DNA from: Photobacterium alginatilyticum
GTDB lineage: Bacteria; Pseudomonadota; Gammaproteobacteria; Enterobacterales; Vibrionaceae
DNA: 64,000 bases
Direction of reading: 5' to 3'
Assembly (NCBI RefSeq): GCF_009910675.1
Contig: NZ_RSEJ01000003.1
Location: forward strand, 248,001-312,000
Notes under the pieces: generated by a model
What the model was told of the DNA's origin: nothing
The model's database searches: none
What the model saw: the letters and a program-made list of their open reading frames with translations, nothing else
Shown here: positions 25,754 through 34,185 of the stretch, one piece after another
How positions within the stretch are numbered: the stretch's first letter is position 1
Layout: every line of letters begins with the position of its first letter
Program-made: the position numbers and the translations under genes

Positions 25754-26582
25754 CCTAACGCCTTTGCCAGCTGAATTAGTTGATTTCTACGATGACGGCG
25801 AGAATACGCGCCATTTTCATTTTCGCTTGTTAAAAGAGCCTCAGAAAGCGGTTTGTGAACATCAACCTCACTGGCAGCATACACAGACCGGGCAGTTTTT
25901 TATGCTCACCGTACCGTCCTTGGGTGAAGCTCCGTTCAGTTTTACTGAGGTGCCTGACGAGAATGGTCACTTTCGCGCTTTGATCCGCCGTATGGGGGGG
26001 GTGACCTCTGCGTTGTTTGAGCTCGAAGCCGGTCAAATATTGGGTGTTCGTGGCCCGTTTGGTGTGGGTTGGCCTATGGATGAAATTAGCAATAAACGCA
26101 TACTGGTTATCGGAGGCGGCTGTGGCCTGGCGCCTTTGGTCAGTGCTGTCGATCTGCTTATTGAGCAGCAGAACTACACCCAATTGACACTGGTCTATGG
26201 TGCCCGTACCCGGCAGGCACAGATGCTGAATCCGGAACGGGAACGTTGGCAGCATATTATACCGGTGTACAACACCATAGAAGAAGGACTGACAAACGGC
26301 AGTGACAATGAATATCCCGGTACGCCGAGTGATATTCTGCCTTCGGTACTGGATACGTTTGGCGAATTGCCTGAAGTGGTGTTGCTGGCTGGGCCAGAAG
26401 CGATGATGTATTCGATAGCGGAGTATTTGGTTGCCTACGGTGTTTCGGCTCAGGCTATCTACTTGTCGATAGAGCGGCGAATGCACTGTGCAGTAGGAAC
26501 CTGCGGCCATTGCTATATGGGTAGCCAATATGCCTGTACCGATGGGCCGACGTTTCGCTGGGATCAGTTGCCGAGCCATTAA
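25746..26582 (+). CDS. FAD/NAD(P)-binding electron-transfer subunit, HydG/AsrB-like
   Basis: The 278-residue protein has a ferredoxin reductase FAD domain (about 10-105; GQFFMLTVPSLGEAPFSF, RRMGGVTSALFELEAGQILGVRGPFG), an NAD(P) domain (RILVIGGGCGLAPLVSAVDLLI) and a C-terminal 2Fe-2S site with cysteines in MHCAVGTCGHCYMGSQYACTDGP-like sequence (about 248-270). This is the DHODB/sulfhydrogenase-gamma type that links iron-sulfur carriers to NAD(P)H. With the channel, alpha and HydB-like genes it forms a four-gene formate oxidation unit ending at 26582. Confidence 0.9.
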   Translation: MHSLTPLPAELVDFYDDGENTRHFHFRLLKEPQKAVCEHQPHWQHTQTGQFFMLTVPSLGEAPFSFTEVPDENGHFRALIRRMGGVTSALFELEAGQILGVRGPFGVGWPMDEISNKRILVIGGGCGLAPLVSAVDLLIEQQNYTQLTLVYGARTRQAQMLNPERERWQHIIPVYNTIEEGLTNGSDNEYPGTPSDILPSVLDTFGELPEVVLLAGPEAMMYSIAEYLVAYGVSAQAIYLSIERRMHCAVGTCGHCYMGSQYACTDGPTFRWDQLPSH

Positions 26583-26604
26583 AAAGGGCTACACGCGTAG
26601 CCCT
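26581..26604 (-). terminator. Terminator of the large lipoprotein gene, overlapping the end of the formate operon
   Basis: AGGGCTAC (26585-26592) pairs with GTAGCCCT (26597-26604) around ACGC. On the minus strand it is followed by five T, so it ends the 26636 gene; the stem also lies after the formate operon stop and may act for it. Confidence 0.75.
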
Positions 26605-26635
26605 AATCGGTATGGTTGGTGAGTATCAACAGTAT

Positions 26636-29600
26636 TTACTGTGCAGGATCTACAGGCTGCTCAGGTTTTACCGGTGGTACAGGTTCCTCTGGAACAACCG
26701 GTTCTTCCGGCGTGACAGGCTCTTCTGGTTGTTCAACAACTGCCGGCTTACGCATCTGAAGCTGCCAGTACTTCGGATCCGTACTTTCTTCGTTGCTAAG
26801 AATTAATGTGTTACCGAGGTTGTATAGTTTCCATTGATTGTCTATCGCAACCGGTAGCTGATACATAAGCGGATCGCTTGACCAGTTTCCGCTTTCATTC
26901 CGGACTGCGGTACCATAGTTAAATACAGCAATTAGTTCGTTGGGCACATCAACGTTGTCGAGAGTAAATTGCATACCATCCTGTAAGCGAGCGTCAGAGC
27001 TGTATTGCCCTTTCATTTTTTCGCCAAACTTACCTAGGCGTTGATGACGTATGTGCTGTTCAATAACGCCTTCAACCTCGATATCAGCAATTTCAGCGAC
27101 CTCAACATATTCATTTCTGGCTGCATCTTTGAGTCGGCCGGCATTAAACACGATGTGGCCATCGAGTTTGCGAGAGGCTACTGCATAGCTTTCGACAGTT
27201 GCAGTAACTTTACCATCGGCAAAGAGGTGTAGCTTAGGTAGTTCTGCAATAGAGTCCCATAGCCAGTAGCCAACGCCATCATAACTTCCAGTTTTAGAAA
27301 CGAGACAACCTGCTCCAGAGTCCTTAAGTGCTGCCGAAACTGCAAAACTCAGTGTTTCGTTGCTACGGCAGAAGTACTCAGCATCACCCGGATAAGTAAT
27401 TTCTTGGCTTGTAACCTCTAGCGTTTCTAAATCTAAGACACTGAGTACAGGCGCTCTATATGGACTGTAGTTCATCTGTTCTGTATCTAGGACAGCTATC
27501 TGTTTTGTGTTGGCCGGAGTTTGAATACGAACGCCAGGAATTTGTGCTTTTTGCTCCCATACCGCTGTTTCAAAAAGATAAACATATGGTGTAACGCCAC
27601 TATCGCTATGGGTTACTACTAAGTTTCCGTTTGGTGTAAAGGCGAAGCTGTCATAAGTGAAGTTAAACTTCCCATTAGGGAAATCCGCCATGGCAATTTG
27701 AGTTAGTGCGCCGTTGCTCAACTGGTAACGGTAGTTTACTTCAGCTCCTGTGGCGTCAGTGGTTACCAATAATACATAGTCATAGTTATCGCTAATGATC
27801 TGATTTGATACAAGTTCAGAATCAGCAAGTACCAATATGGCTTCAGACTCGCCTTCCGATGTTAGTTGAGTAGCATAAATGCCGTCTTGTTCAGCGCCTT
27901 GTACTTGCCAGAAACGATATAACGAATTGTTACTTTGTATTGCTTGCACTAAGGTTACGGTCTCACCAACGGGAGCTTTTCCTGTCAGCGCGTTCCACTG
28001 GTATACATCTTGGTTATCCAGTATCTTGGCGTTTAAAGTCACTCTGCTTGGATAGTCATTTGCTGAAGTCGTGGCGCCCAGTTCTACAAAAATTTGCTGT
28101 AGTTCCACCGGAACATTTTCAATTCGTAATTTATCTTCGCCTGAACGAATTGCACGAATACGGTCGGCATCTTTATCGATGACTCCTACTTTGATTCCAG
28201 ATGTATCAACTTGCCCTGTAAATCCATAGGATTCAAAGTCCAGCCCGTTCTCGGCTGCGGTAAAGACATGCTCAACGCCATTTGAGCGGACAAATTTAAA
28301 ACCGTACTCAAGAGTTTCGCCTTCTTGTAAGGTCATTACCCCATCAACAAACGCTGGCGTGGAGGAAATGATCTTCGGCTGGATGACGGTGACGGTTTCT
28401 TCCAGGGTAAAGTCTTGATAGGTTGCGCTAACGACGGACTGGCCTTCTGCGATACCGGTGGCGACACCACTTTCATCGATAGTCAGGAACTCTGGGTTGC
28501 TGCTGCTCCACACAACACCATCGGTGACCACACTGACGCTACCGTCATTAAATTCGCCATTGAGCGATAATTGCAAGGTTTCGGCGCGTGAAATGGTGCC
28601 GTTGGGCAAGTTCAGACTAACGCGAACCATCTTCGCTTCCACATCAAATTCCAGTGTGGCACTGTACTCGCCAAATTTGGCGGTTATTGTTGCGGTGCCC
28701 ACCGCCTTGCCAAGGAAACGACCGTTACCTAACGACTCCAGTATCGCTGGGTTGTTCGAGACCCATTCGGCTTCCTGGCTGAAATCCACAATGTAGCCAT
28801 TCTGGTGTACACCGTGAGCGGATACTTGCCACTCATCTTCCAGATACTGCTGGCGTTTATCGGCATCTAAGCGTAATGAAACCAATACAGCATTGTCGGC
28901 ATTAACACCGATTGTGGCTGTTTTACCTTGATATTGTGCTTGCAGGAGAATATTTCCTGGCTTGACGATTTGCATGTTACCGTTTGTGAATACAACGGCA
29001 TCAGCAGGGCTTACTGCCCAGGCAGTATTTCCTGTTACTTCTGTTGTGTGCTCATCTGACCATATTGCGGACACTTGCGGGCGTAAAATATCACCGACGG
29101 TGACCTGTTGGTCAACACCACTGATGACGATATGCTCAACTTCAGCGATCGGCTCACCGGCTTCAATGGTTGTTTCTGTGGAAGCGCCTTGGTATTCAGC
29201 TGAGAGGGTGATAGTCCCAGCTTGTTTCACTTCCCACTGAGTGCCGTTTTGTACCAACGCGCCTTCAGGGGTGACGACGTAGTTGGCAAGCGCAGTCACA
29301 TTGGTCGAGTGGGCATTAGACCATAATGCATTGACAGAAGGGTTGATAGTATCACCGACACTAACCTTTAGCGGTAAGCCTTCCATTAGGAGATAGTTAA
29401 CGACTGGCTCAACGGGTTCTGTCGGGGCCGGGATGACAACGTTGTCATATTTCAGTTCCCAAGCTGCGAGATCAACGAAACGGCCGGCTTCTTGATCTAA
29501 AAACCAGGTATCGGCAAATAATGCAGCCCATGCGTCGCTGTAAGGTACGATATTGAGTCGGTACCATTCTTCCCAGGAGGTATCGTCTAGCAGGGCTCGC

Positions 29601-30172
29601 AACCAAATTGTACTATTGTCGAAGCCTGCCAGGGTGGCCGAGTAATCAATGATTGACTTTAAGCCTACGCCGTAGCGAACTACCATTTTTTCCGTGACAT
29701 TACGGTCGATTTTTTGCAGCGCATTCCATTCCGCCTCGGTGACAAAATTATTTTTGTTCGCGTCGGCAAGCACATATTCAACGGTAGAAAAGTTAGTAAT
29801 GAGGCTTTGATTATTTTTGCTCTCAAACGCTTCAGCTAAACTTTTTCCCGCGAATTGATAAAGGATAATATCATTACGTTGAGCATGGTAAGTGATTGGT
29901 TGTGTTTTGATTTTGTCGAACTCAGCAACAGGGATCGAGGCGTTGACAGAGTATTGGCCATTACTGTCTGTCTTTCCTGATGCGAGCAGGTTGTTACCGG
30001 CATAAATAGATACCGTGGTATCGGCCATTGGGCCATCATATACCGTACCGCTAAATGTAATCGTATTTTGTGGTGCTTTTTTTTCAAGTTCAGTTTTATT
30101 ATCTGAATCTGAACCGCCACAACCAGTCAACATTGCAATGAGTGAAACACTCATCAATATAGGCTTGTGCAT
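26636..30172 (-). CDS. Large lipoprotein with Ig-like domains
   Basis: The 1178-residue protein has a lipobox (LIAMLTGC, Cys 18) and a Ser/Asp linker. Residues about 38-80 are a carboxypeptidase-regulatory-like beta module (FSGTVYDGPMADTTVSIYAGNNLLASGKTDSNGQYSV, in part). A D-x-N-x-N loop (ADANKNNFVTEAEW, about 136-149) looks like a calcium site. Between about 260 and 600 there are four Ig-like Big-type repeats, recognisable by SVGDTINPSVNALWS, TVGDILRPQVSAIWS, and two VWSSSNPEFLTIDESG/ATG-type ends. The C-terminus has Pro-Glu repeats (PEEPV). It is probably a surface or periplasmic adhesin-like lipoprotein. I cannot assign a function; it is transcribed alone, with a terminator at 26581. Confidence 0.8.
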   Translation of the reverse strand: MHKPILMSVSLIAMLTGCGGSDSDNKTELEKKAPQNTITFSGTVYDGPMADTTVSIYAGNNLLASGKTDSNGQYSVNASIPVAEFDKIKTQPITYHAQRNDIILYQFAGKSLAEAFESKNNQSLITNFSTVEYVLADANKNNFVTEAEWNALQKIDRNVTEKMVVRYGVGLKSIIDYSATLAGFDNSTIWLRALLDDTSWEEWYRLNIVPYSDAWAALFADTWFLDQEAGRFVDLAAWELKYDNVVIPAPTEPVEPVVNYLLMEGLPLKVSVGDTINPSVNALWSNAHSTNVTALANYVVTPEGALVQNGTQWEVKQAGTITLSAEYQGASTETTIEAGEPIAEVEHIVISGVDQQVTVGDILRPQVSAIWSDEHTTEVTGNTAWAVSPADAVVFTNGNMQIVKPGNILLQAQYQGKTATIGVNADNAVLVSLRLDADKRQQYLEDEWQVSAHGVHQNGYIVDFSQEAEWVSNNPAILESLGNGRFLGKAVGTATITAKFGEYSATLEFDVEAKMVRVSLNLPNGTISRAETLQLSLNGEFNDGSVSVVTDGVVWSSSNPEFLTIDESGVATGIAEGQSVVSATYQDFTLEETVTVIQPKIISSTPAFVDGVMTLQEGETLEYGFKFVRSNGVEHVFTAAENGLDFESYGFTGQVDTSGIKVGVIDKDADRIRAIRSGEDKLRIENVPVELQQIFVELGATTSANDYPSRVTLNAKILDNQDVYQWNALTGKAPVGETVTLVQAIQSNNSLYRFWQVQGAEQDGIYATQLTSEGESEAILVLADSELVSNQIISDNYDYVLLVTTDATGAEVNYRYQLSNGALTQIAMADFPNGKFNFTYDSFAFTPNGNLVVTHSDSGVTPYVYLFETAVWEQKAQIPGVRIQTPANTKQIAVLDTEQMNYSPYRAPVLSVLDLETLEVTSQEITYPGDAEYFCRSNETLSFAVSAALKDSGAGCLVSKTGSYDGVGYWLWDSIAELPKLHLFADGKVTATVESYAVASRKLDGHIVFNAGRLKDAARNEYVEVAEIADIEVEGVIEQHIRHQRLGKFGEKMKGQYSSDARLQDGMQFTLDNVDVPNELIAVFNYGTAVRNESGNWSSDPLMYQLPVAIDNQWKLYNLGNTLILSNEESTDPKYWQLQMRKPAVVEQPEEPVTPEEPVVPEEPVPPVKPEQPVDPAQ

Positions 30173-30799
30173 TCCATATCCTTAATGATTTAAACGCTAC
30201 ATTATTTTGAATAAAACAAATTCAAAAAAGTCATTCCTTACATGCGTTTTTAGTTTTGAGTTGAACTAAAAACAAAATTAACTTTTGTTGCTTCTTACCT
30301 TTGATTGTTATCTCAATATGAAAAATAACAATGTGGCGGGAGGTTAAATTTAGCTGTGTTATTGTTCAAGTTTATTTTTATTGATGGTTAGAATAATGGC
30401 GTACCAAATATTCGCTATAACTTTATTTACATTTATCTATTTAAGTAAACCTCTCAGTTATCATGTGTTTTTTGTTATTGTTGTTTTATATCATACACTT
30501 GCGTGTTGGTTGATGGTTGATGGTTGACAGGGGTGTATTAGTTGTAAGAACTGCTGCGATGTTTTAAATCCGGTTTGACTTATAATTATATATCAAAACG
30601 AGATGGCTATATGCTTTGTAAGGATTAATTTCGGTGTTTTTAAATCTCAGAGTTTCTACATGTTTTTTTGCAAAAAGATTAAAAACAATTACTCAAAGGA
30701 TGAGGTTTGCGTCTAAATATAATGTCATGAAATTTATATAGCCATGCAACCAGATACCTGAAAAATCCCTCTACGGTTAAAGTGTTTGGTATATCACTT
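30173..30799. other. Long AT-rich intergenic region
   Basis: About 630 bases. The left part should hold the promoter of the large lipoprotein gene, the right part the end of the LysR gene. A short triplet of GGTTGAT-like words occurs at 30508-30530. I see no gene, RNA or clear hairpin; the 68-codon frame at 30679-30885 is overlapped by the real LysR gene and is not credible. Confidence 0.4.
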
Positions 30800-31720
30800 T
30801 CATTTATTTCCTTTGAGCTGCTTGAATGCTTTATCAATTTTATCTCGGATCCACTTGTGAACAGGGTCATTTTGGTGTCGCTCATGCCAAATTCCGCGAA
30901 TGGTTACGACAGGAAGAGGGAAGGGACATGACATTAGCTCGAGCCCGTAAAATTGCTGACCTTGCCTGGCGAGTGACATCGGCAGGAAAGCAATTAGGTT
31001 TGAGTTTGGTAGCAAAGCTAACTGTGAATTGAGTGTCTCGGTATAGAGGCCAATTTGTCGTTCAGGCAGTCCTGCTTCTTTCCCATACCGCGTGACGGGA
31101 TCATCTTTGTCATCGAGAAGGCTGGATTGGATGTGGGGATAGTGGAATATCGCGTTGCTATTCCAGTTTGCCAGCACTGGGTGGTGTTTATCCAGCAAGC
31201 AAACGAGTCCCTCGTCGGCGAGGTGCTTTTGCATAAAGCGGGGATTGGCTTGCAGGCCAGCACCAATGATCATCTCCAGCTCACCTTTATCCAGTTTCTG
31301 GTCGCTGTCGGCTGTTAAAATCTGTATATCAAAGATGATGTTTGGCGCTTCATCTTTGATCGCCCTGAAGGCGTCTGCAAGGTAAGTCGCAATGAGAAAG
31401 TCATGGGTTTGGATCCTGAACTGACATCTTACCGTCGCTAAATTCAAGGACTTCGGTGTCAAGAGGGTATCTATTTCATCCAGTATGAATCTCAGTTTGC
31501 CTGAAAGCTCGAGGGCGTAACTGGTTGGCTCTAGCCCTTTGGCATTACGAATGAAAAGCGGATCGCTGAAGGTTGTTCGTAGCCTGGTTAATGTGTGACT
31601 CATGGCAGACTGGCTCACATTCATTTTTGCCGCTGCCCGTCCGACATGCTTTTCTTCGAGCAAGGCGTGCAATGACTTCAAGAGGTTAAGATCAACTTTT
31701 GAAATATGATTTCTATTCAT
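30800..31720 (-). CDS. LysR-family regulator
   Basis: The ATG at 31720 is preferred to an in-frame TTG at 31732, giving 306 residues. The start MNRNHISKVDLNLLKSLHALLEEKHVGRAAAKMNVSQSAMSHTL matches the NodD/PcpR-like LysR subgroup. The C-terminal domain has the expected effector-binding fold with SLLDDKDDPVTRYGKEAG. It is divergent from DoxX and SDR genes with about 80 bases between starts, so those are the likely targets. Confidence 0.88.
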   Translation of the reverse strand: MNRNHISKVDLNLLKSLHALLEEKHVGRAAAKMNVSQSAMSHTLTRLRTTFSDPLFIRNAKGLEPTSYALELSGKLRFILDEIDTLLTPKSLNLATVRCQFRIQTHDFLIATYLADAFRAIKDEAPNIIFDIQILTADSDQKLDKGELEMIIGAGLQANPRFMQKHLADEGLVCLLDKHHPVLANWNSNAIFHYPHIQSSLLDDKDDPVTRYGKEAGLPERQIGLYTETLNSQLALLPNSNLIAFLPMSLARQGQQFYGLELMSCPFPLPVVTIRGIWHERHQNDPVHKWIRDKIDKAFKQLKGNK

Positions 31721-31803
31721 AATTGTTATCAAGCGTAATCACTAATACTAATAGTGGTGCGAGTGTAAGCTCTTTTCAACCCATCAATAGGATAAAGAGC
31801 ATA

Positions 31804-32163
31804 ATGAATATTTTTACTTCAGTAGTCACAGGGTTGCTTTCGGTATTTTTCTTGTTTGCCAGTTCTATCAAGCTACTAGGCTGGCAGAAGATGATTTTTG
31901 ATAAGCAGTTAGCCTTTTTCCATTCGTACGGTTTTAACCGCCAGTTCATGTTTCTGGTCGGGTTAACGGAGTTATTTGGCGCTATTGCTATCTGGTTTCA
32001 GGGGAGTTTTTGGGGAGTGCTAGGCGCATTGGCGCTGGCTGGAACATCAATGGGGGCCATTGTCTGTCACCTGCGGTTTGATACATGGAAAGATGGGATC
32101 CCGGCGATGATCACCTTGGTTCTATCAAGCATGGTGGTCTATTTTTCATACTCTCTCAAGTAA
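31804..32163 (+). CDS. DoxX-family membrane protein
   Basis: The start at 31804 follows AGGATAAAGAGC and gives a 119-residue, four-helix protein; an in-frame start at 31723 overlaps the divergent regulator and is not needed. The sequence has FLFASSIKLLGWQKMI, GLTELFGAIAIWF and LAGTSMGAIVCHLRF, typical of DoxX/DoxD-like proteins. Their role is poorly known; some link to thiol oxidation and redox balance. It is 31 bases from an SDR gene and the two share a LysR regulator. Confidence 0.83.
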   Translation: MNIFTSVVTGLLSVFFLFASSIKLLGWQKMIFDKQLAFFHSYGFNRQFMFLVGLTELFGAIAIWFQGSFWGVLGALALAGTSMGAIVCHLRFDTWKDGIPAMITLVLSSMVVYFSYSLK

Positions 32164-32194
32164 CACAATGTCAGCTTTTCGACAGGAATTAATA

Positions 32195-32914
32195 ATGAAA
32201 ACCAAGAAGATAAATACTGCCACCGTCGCCGCCTGTTTTTCCGTTACCGCTCAGGCGCTCATTCAGAAGCTGATTGAGTCGGGTACTCAGGTTGTTGGCT
32301 TCGGGCGTAAAGGAGACGAGCAGCGCGCTGCCGAGCTAGAAAGAAAATATGACGGGAAATTAACTGTCTTATTGGGGGATTTAACCGATGAAGAAGATTG
32401 TCGTCAACTCGTCTCTCAGTCGCAGGCTATCTTGGGCGGGGCAATATATGTTCACTATCACTGTACCGGCGTCTACTCCTGGAATCGATGGGAGGACGTG
32501 GAGGTGACTGAAGTTGAGCGCCTGTTCAGTGCTAACTTTACAACGGCTTGGATACTTGGCAGAGAGGTCTTTTCGGCAATGAAGCGAAGGGGAGATGGAT
32601 CGATTATGTTTGTTTCGGCAAGAGATACGATTCGCAATATCCCTGCTGGTTTCGGGCCGTATATGGCATCGAAGCTTGCTCTGAACGGGTTGGTCGAAAG
32701 CCTTGCGGCTGAAGGCGCGCAATACGGGATCAAGGTTAATGCCGTGCTGCCAACTATTGTGGATACCGATGTGAATCGACAGGCCATGCCGGACGTTGAC
32801 CCAATGACCTGGGTTGATCCGATTCAATTGGCTGAGATCATGATAGATCTAACCCAGCCATCGAAAACGAATGTGTCAGGCGCGCTGATACCGGTATCGG
32901 GAAAGATGCTGTAA
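32195..32914 (+). CDS. Short-chain dehydrogenase/reductase (atypical N-terminus)
   Basis: The ATG at 32195 follows CAGGAATTAATA and gives 239 residues. The cofactor-binding glycine motif is degenerate: the usual TGxxxGxG is replaced by AACFSVTAQALIQ, although GRKGD, LGDLTDEEDC, catalytic Ser in FVSARDT (about 151) and Tyr-Lys in YMASK (about 164-168) are kept. NADP binding may thus be altered. The protein ends GALIPVSGKML, like SDR family members. It follows a DoxX gene and is likely co-transcribed. Substrate unknown. Confidence 0.8.
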   Translation: MKTKKINTATVAACFSVTAQALIQKLIESGTQVVGFGRKGDEQRAAELERKYDGKLTVLLGDLTDEEDCRQLVSQSQAILGGAIYVHYHCTGVYSWNRWEDVEVTEVERLFSANFTTAWILGREVFSAMKRRGDGSIMFVSARDTIRNIPAGFGPYMASKLALNGLVESLAAEGAQYGIKVNAVLPTIVDTDVNRQAMPDVDPMTWVDPIQLAEIMIDLTQPSKTNVSGALIPVSGKML

Positions 32915-32939
32915 GTCGTCAGTGCTTGGCTCATTAATC

Positions 32940-32972
32940 CAGATGGATACGCACTGCCGTATCCATCTGTTT
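32940..32972. terminator. Bidirectional terminator between SDR and trxC
   Basis: CAGATGGATACG (32940-32951) pairs perfectly with CGTATCCATCTG (32958-32969) around a 6-base loop, followed by TTT. It sits between convergent genes. Confidence 0.7.
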
Positions 32973-32987
32973 AACTGCCAAGCTAGC

Positions 32988-33425
32988 TCAAGCTTTGGTC
33001 AGCGCCTGGTTTAGCCATTGGTCGAACTGGCCTTTAGGTAGCGCACCGTTGATTGTGTCGATAACCTGGCCGTTTTTAAACACCATAATCGTTGGAATAG
33101 AACGAATCCGGTATTGAGCGGCAAGCGTTTGCTGAGCTTCGGTATCAATTTTAACGAAGCGAATATCCCCGTCGCGCTCAGCGGCAACATCTTCAAAGAT
33201 GGGTGCAAAGCCTACACAAGGGTTACACCAGGGGGCCCAAAAATCGACTACCACAGTTTTATCGCCCTGGATCAGGGACAGGAAGTTGTCGGTTGTGCCT
33301 TCAACGGGCTTACCGTCCAGTAACTTATCTTTGCATGCGCCACATGAGGCAATGTCGTTAACGCGTTCGGTCGGGAAACGGTTGAGTGCCTTGCAGTGTG
33401 GGCAACGGGTAGTCATAGTGGTCAT
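32988..33425 (-). CDS. trxC: Thioredoxin 2 (TrxC) with WCNPC active site
   Basis: The 145-residue protein has the TrxC zinc-ribbon start (CPHCKALNRFP and CGACKDKLL, four Cys in residues about 8-35) and a thioredoxin fold with FWAPWCNPC at about residues 67-75, then FAPIFEDVAAE and RSIPTIMVFKNG with the cis-Pro. In E. coli TrxC the motif is WCGPC; here Gly is replaced by Asn. The enzyme reduces disulfides and is often induced by oxidative stress. GGAACGCAATA precedes the ATG. Confidence 0.92.
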   Translation of the reverse strand: MTTMTTRCPHCKALNRFPTERVNDIASCGACKDKLLDGKPVEGTTDNFLSLIQGDKTVVVDFWAPWCNPCVGFAPIFEDVAAERDGDIRFVKIDTEAQQTLAAQYRIRSIPTIMVFKNGQVIDTINGALPKGQFDQWLNQALTKA

Positions 33426-33578
33426 TATTGCGTTCCATTAAGAGTCTTTGGCAATAATGTAACGACTACCCCAAGATTAGAAAAGCCGGAATAATAGATT
33501 GATACGATAGATTGTTTCTATCAAGTTAAAGTACTGGCTAACTTCACTTTAACGGACTTCGGTTAAGTACTTTGTTTG

Positions 33579-33776
33579 TTAGTGAATTAACCCCAACTCC
33601 TTTGCTTCCGCGATAGTCAGGCCGCTATCACGAATGTCGCGAAGCATTTCGATACGGCGTCTTGCTTCTGCCTTTTGGCGTTTGGATTGAGCTACGCTTG
33701 AGGCAGTTTCATCTTTGTAATCCCACTTAGAAGCAACATCTGCAATCTCTGTGTGGTCGATAGAATTGATAGACAC
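33579..33776 (-). CDS. Small protein of unknown function
   Basis: The 65-residue product, MSINSIDHTEIADVASKWDYKD.. to AKELGLIH, is charged, with a central basic helix (SKRQKAEARRRIEMLRDIRDSGL) and no membrane segment. The minus strand shows TTAGGAGGTAATT before the start, a very good ribosome site, so the frame is probably real. I do not recognise a family; proteins of this look occur in Vibrionaceae. It could be a small regulator, which is inference only. Confidence 0.65.
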   Translation of the reverse strand: MSINSIDHTEIADVASKWDYKDETASSVAQSKRQKAEARRRIEMLRDIRDSGLTIAEAKELGLIH

Positions 33777-34185
33777 AATTACCTCCTAAAGAAACCCTGC
33801 GTCGAAATCAACTTATCTTTACCAAACGAAATTGGAAGAGTTAAGACGATAAAATCCACTTTGTGACATATCGCATAATAGTGCAAATTGTATGAAAACA
33901 TGCTTTGAATTAGACGAGTTTGGGGGTACCTTTGACTGTTCCAGCCCATGAGAAATTATGGGGACAGATCAAATTTTTCGCGTACACCTGTATTGTTTTA
34001 TTCATCCTCTTTTTGTGTCATTTTCGGCCCATTTACTACCGTAGCTTGATTGTAATAAAACTGTTATATATTAATTGGTTACATCTTATCCGGCCGAGTT
34101 GAATCAATGGGAAGATGTTGCTGTATCCCAGTTGCATATCTGAACATTACCCCCACATAATATTCACTGCGAAAATGGCCAAGCG
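33777..34185. other. Intergenic region, no gene recognised
   Basis: About 400 bases. The left part holds the promoter of the 65-residue gene. A stretch at 33945-33970 (GAAATTATGGGGACAGATC) resembles sequences seen near REP-associated transposases in gammaproteobacteria, but no transposase is present. Confidence 0.4.

Noticed and set aside
30679-30885. Open frame of 68 codons on the minus strand
   Set aside because: It overlaps the end of the LysR gene in another frame, has no ribosome site and no recognisable features.
33920-34102. Open frame and REP-element-like sequence near 33945
   Set aside because: No transposase and no inverted repeat unit was found; the similarity to REP-type sequence is short and may be chance.
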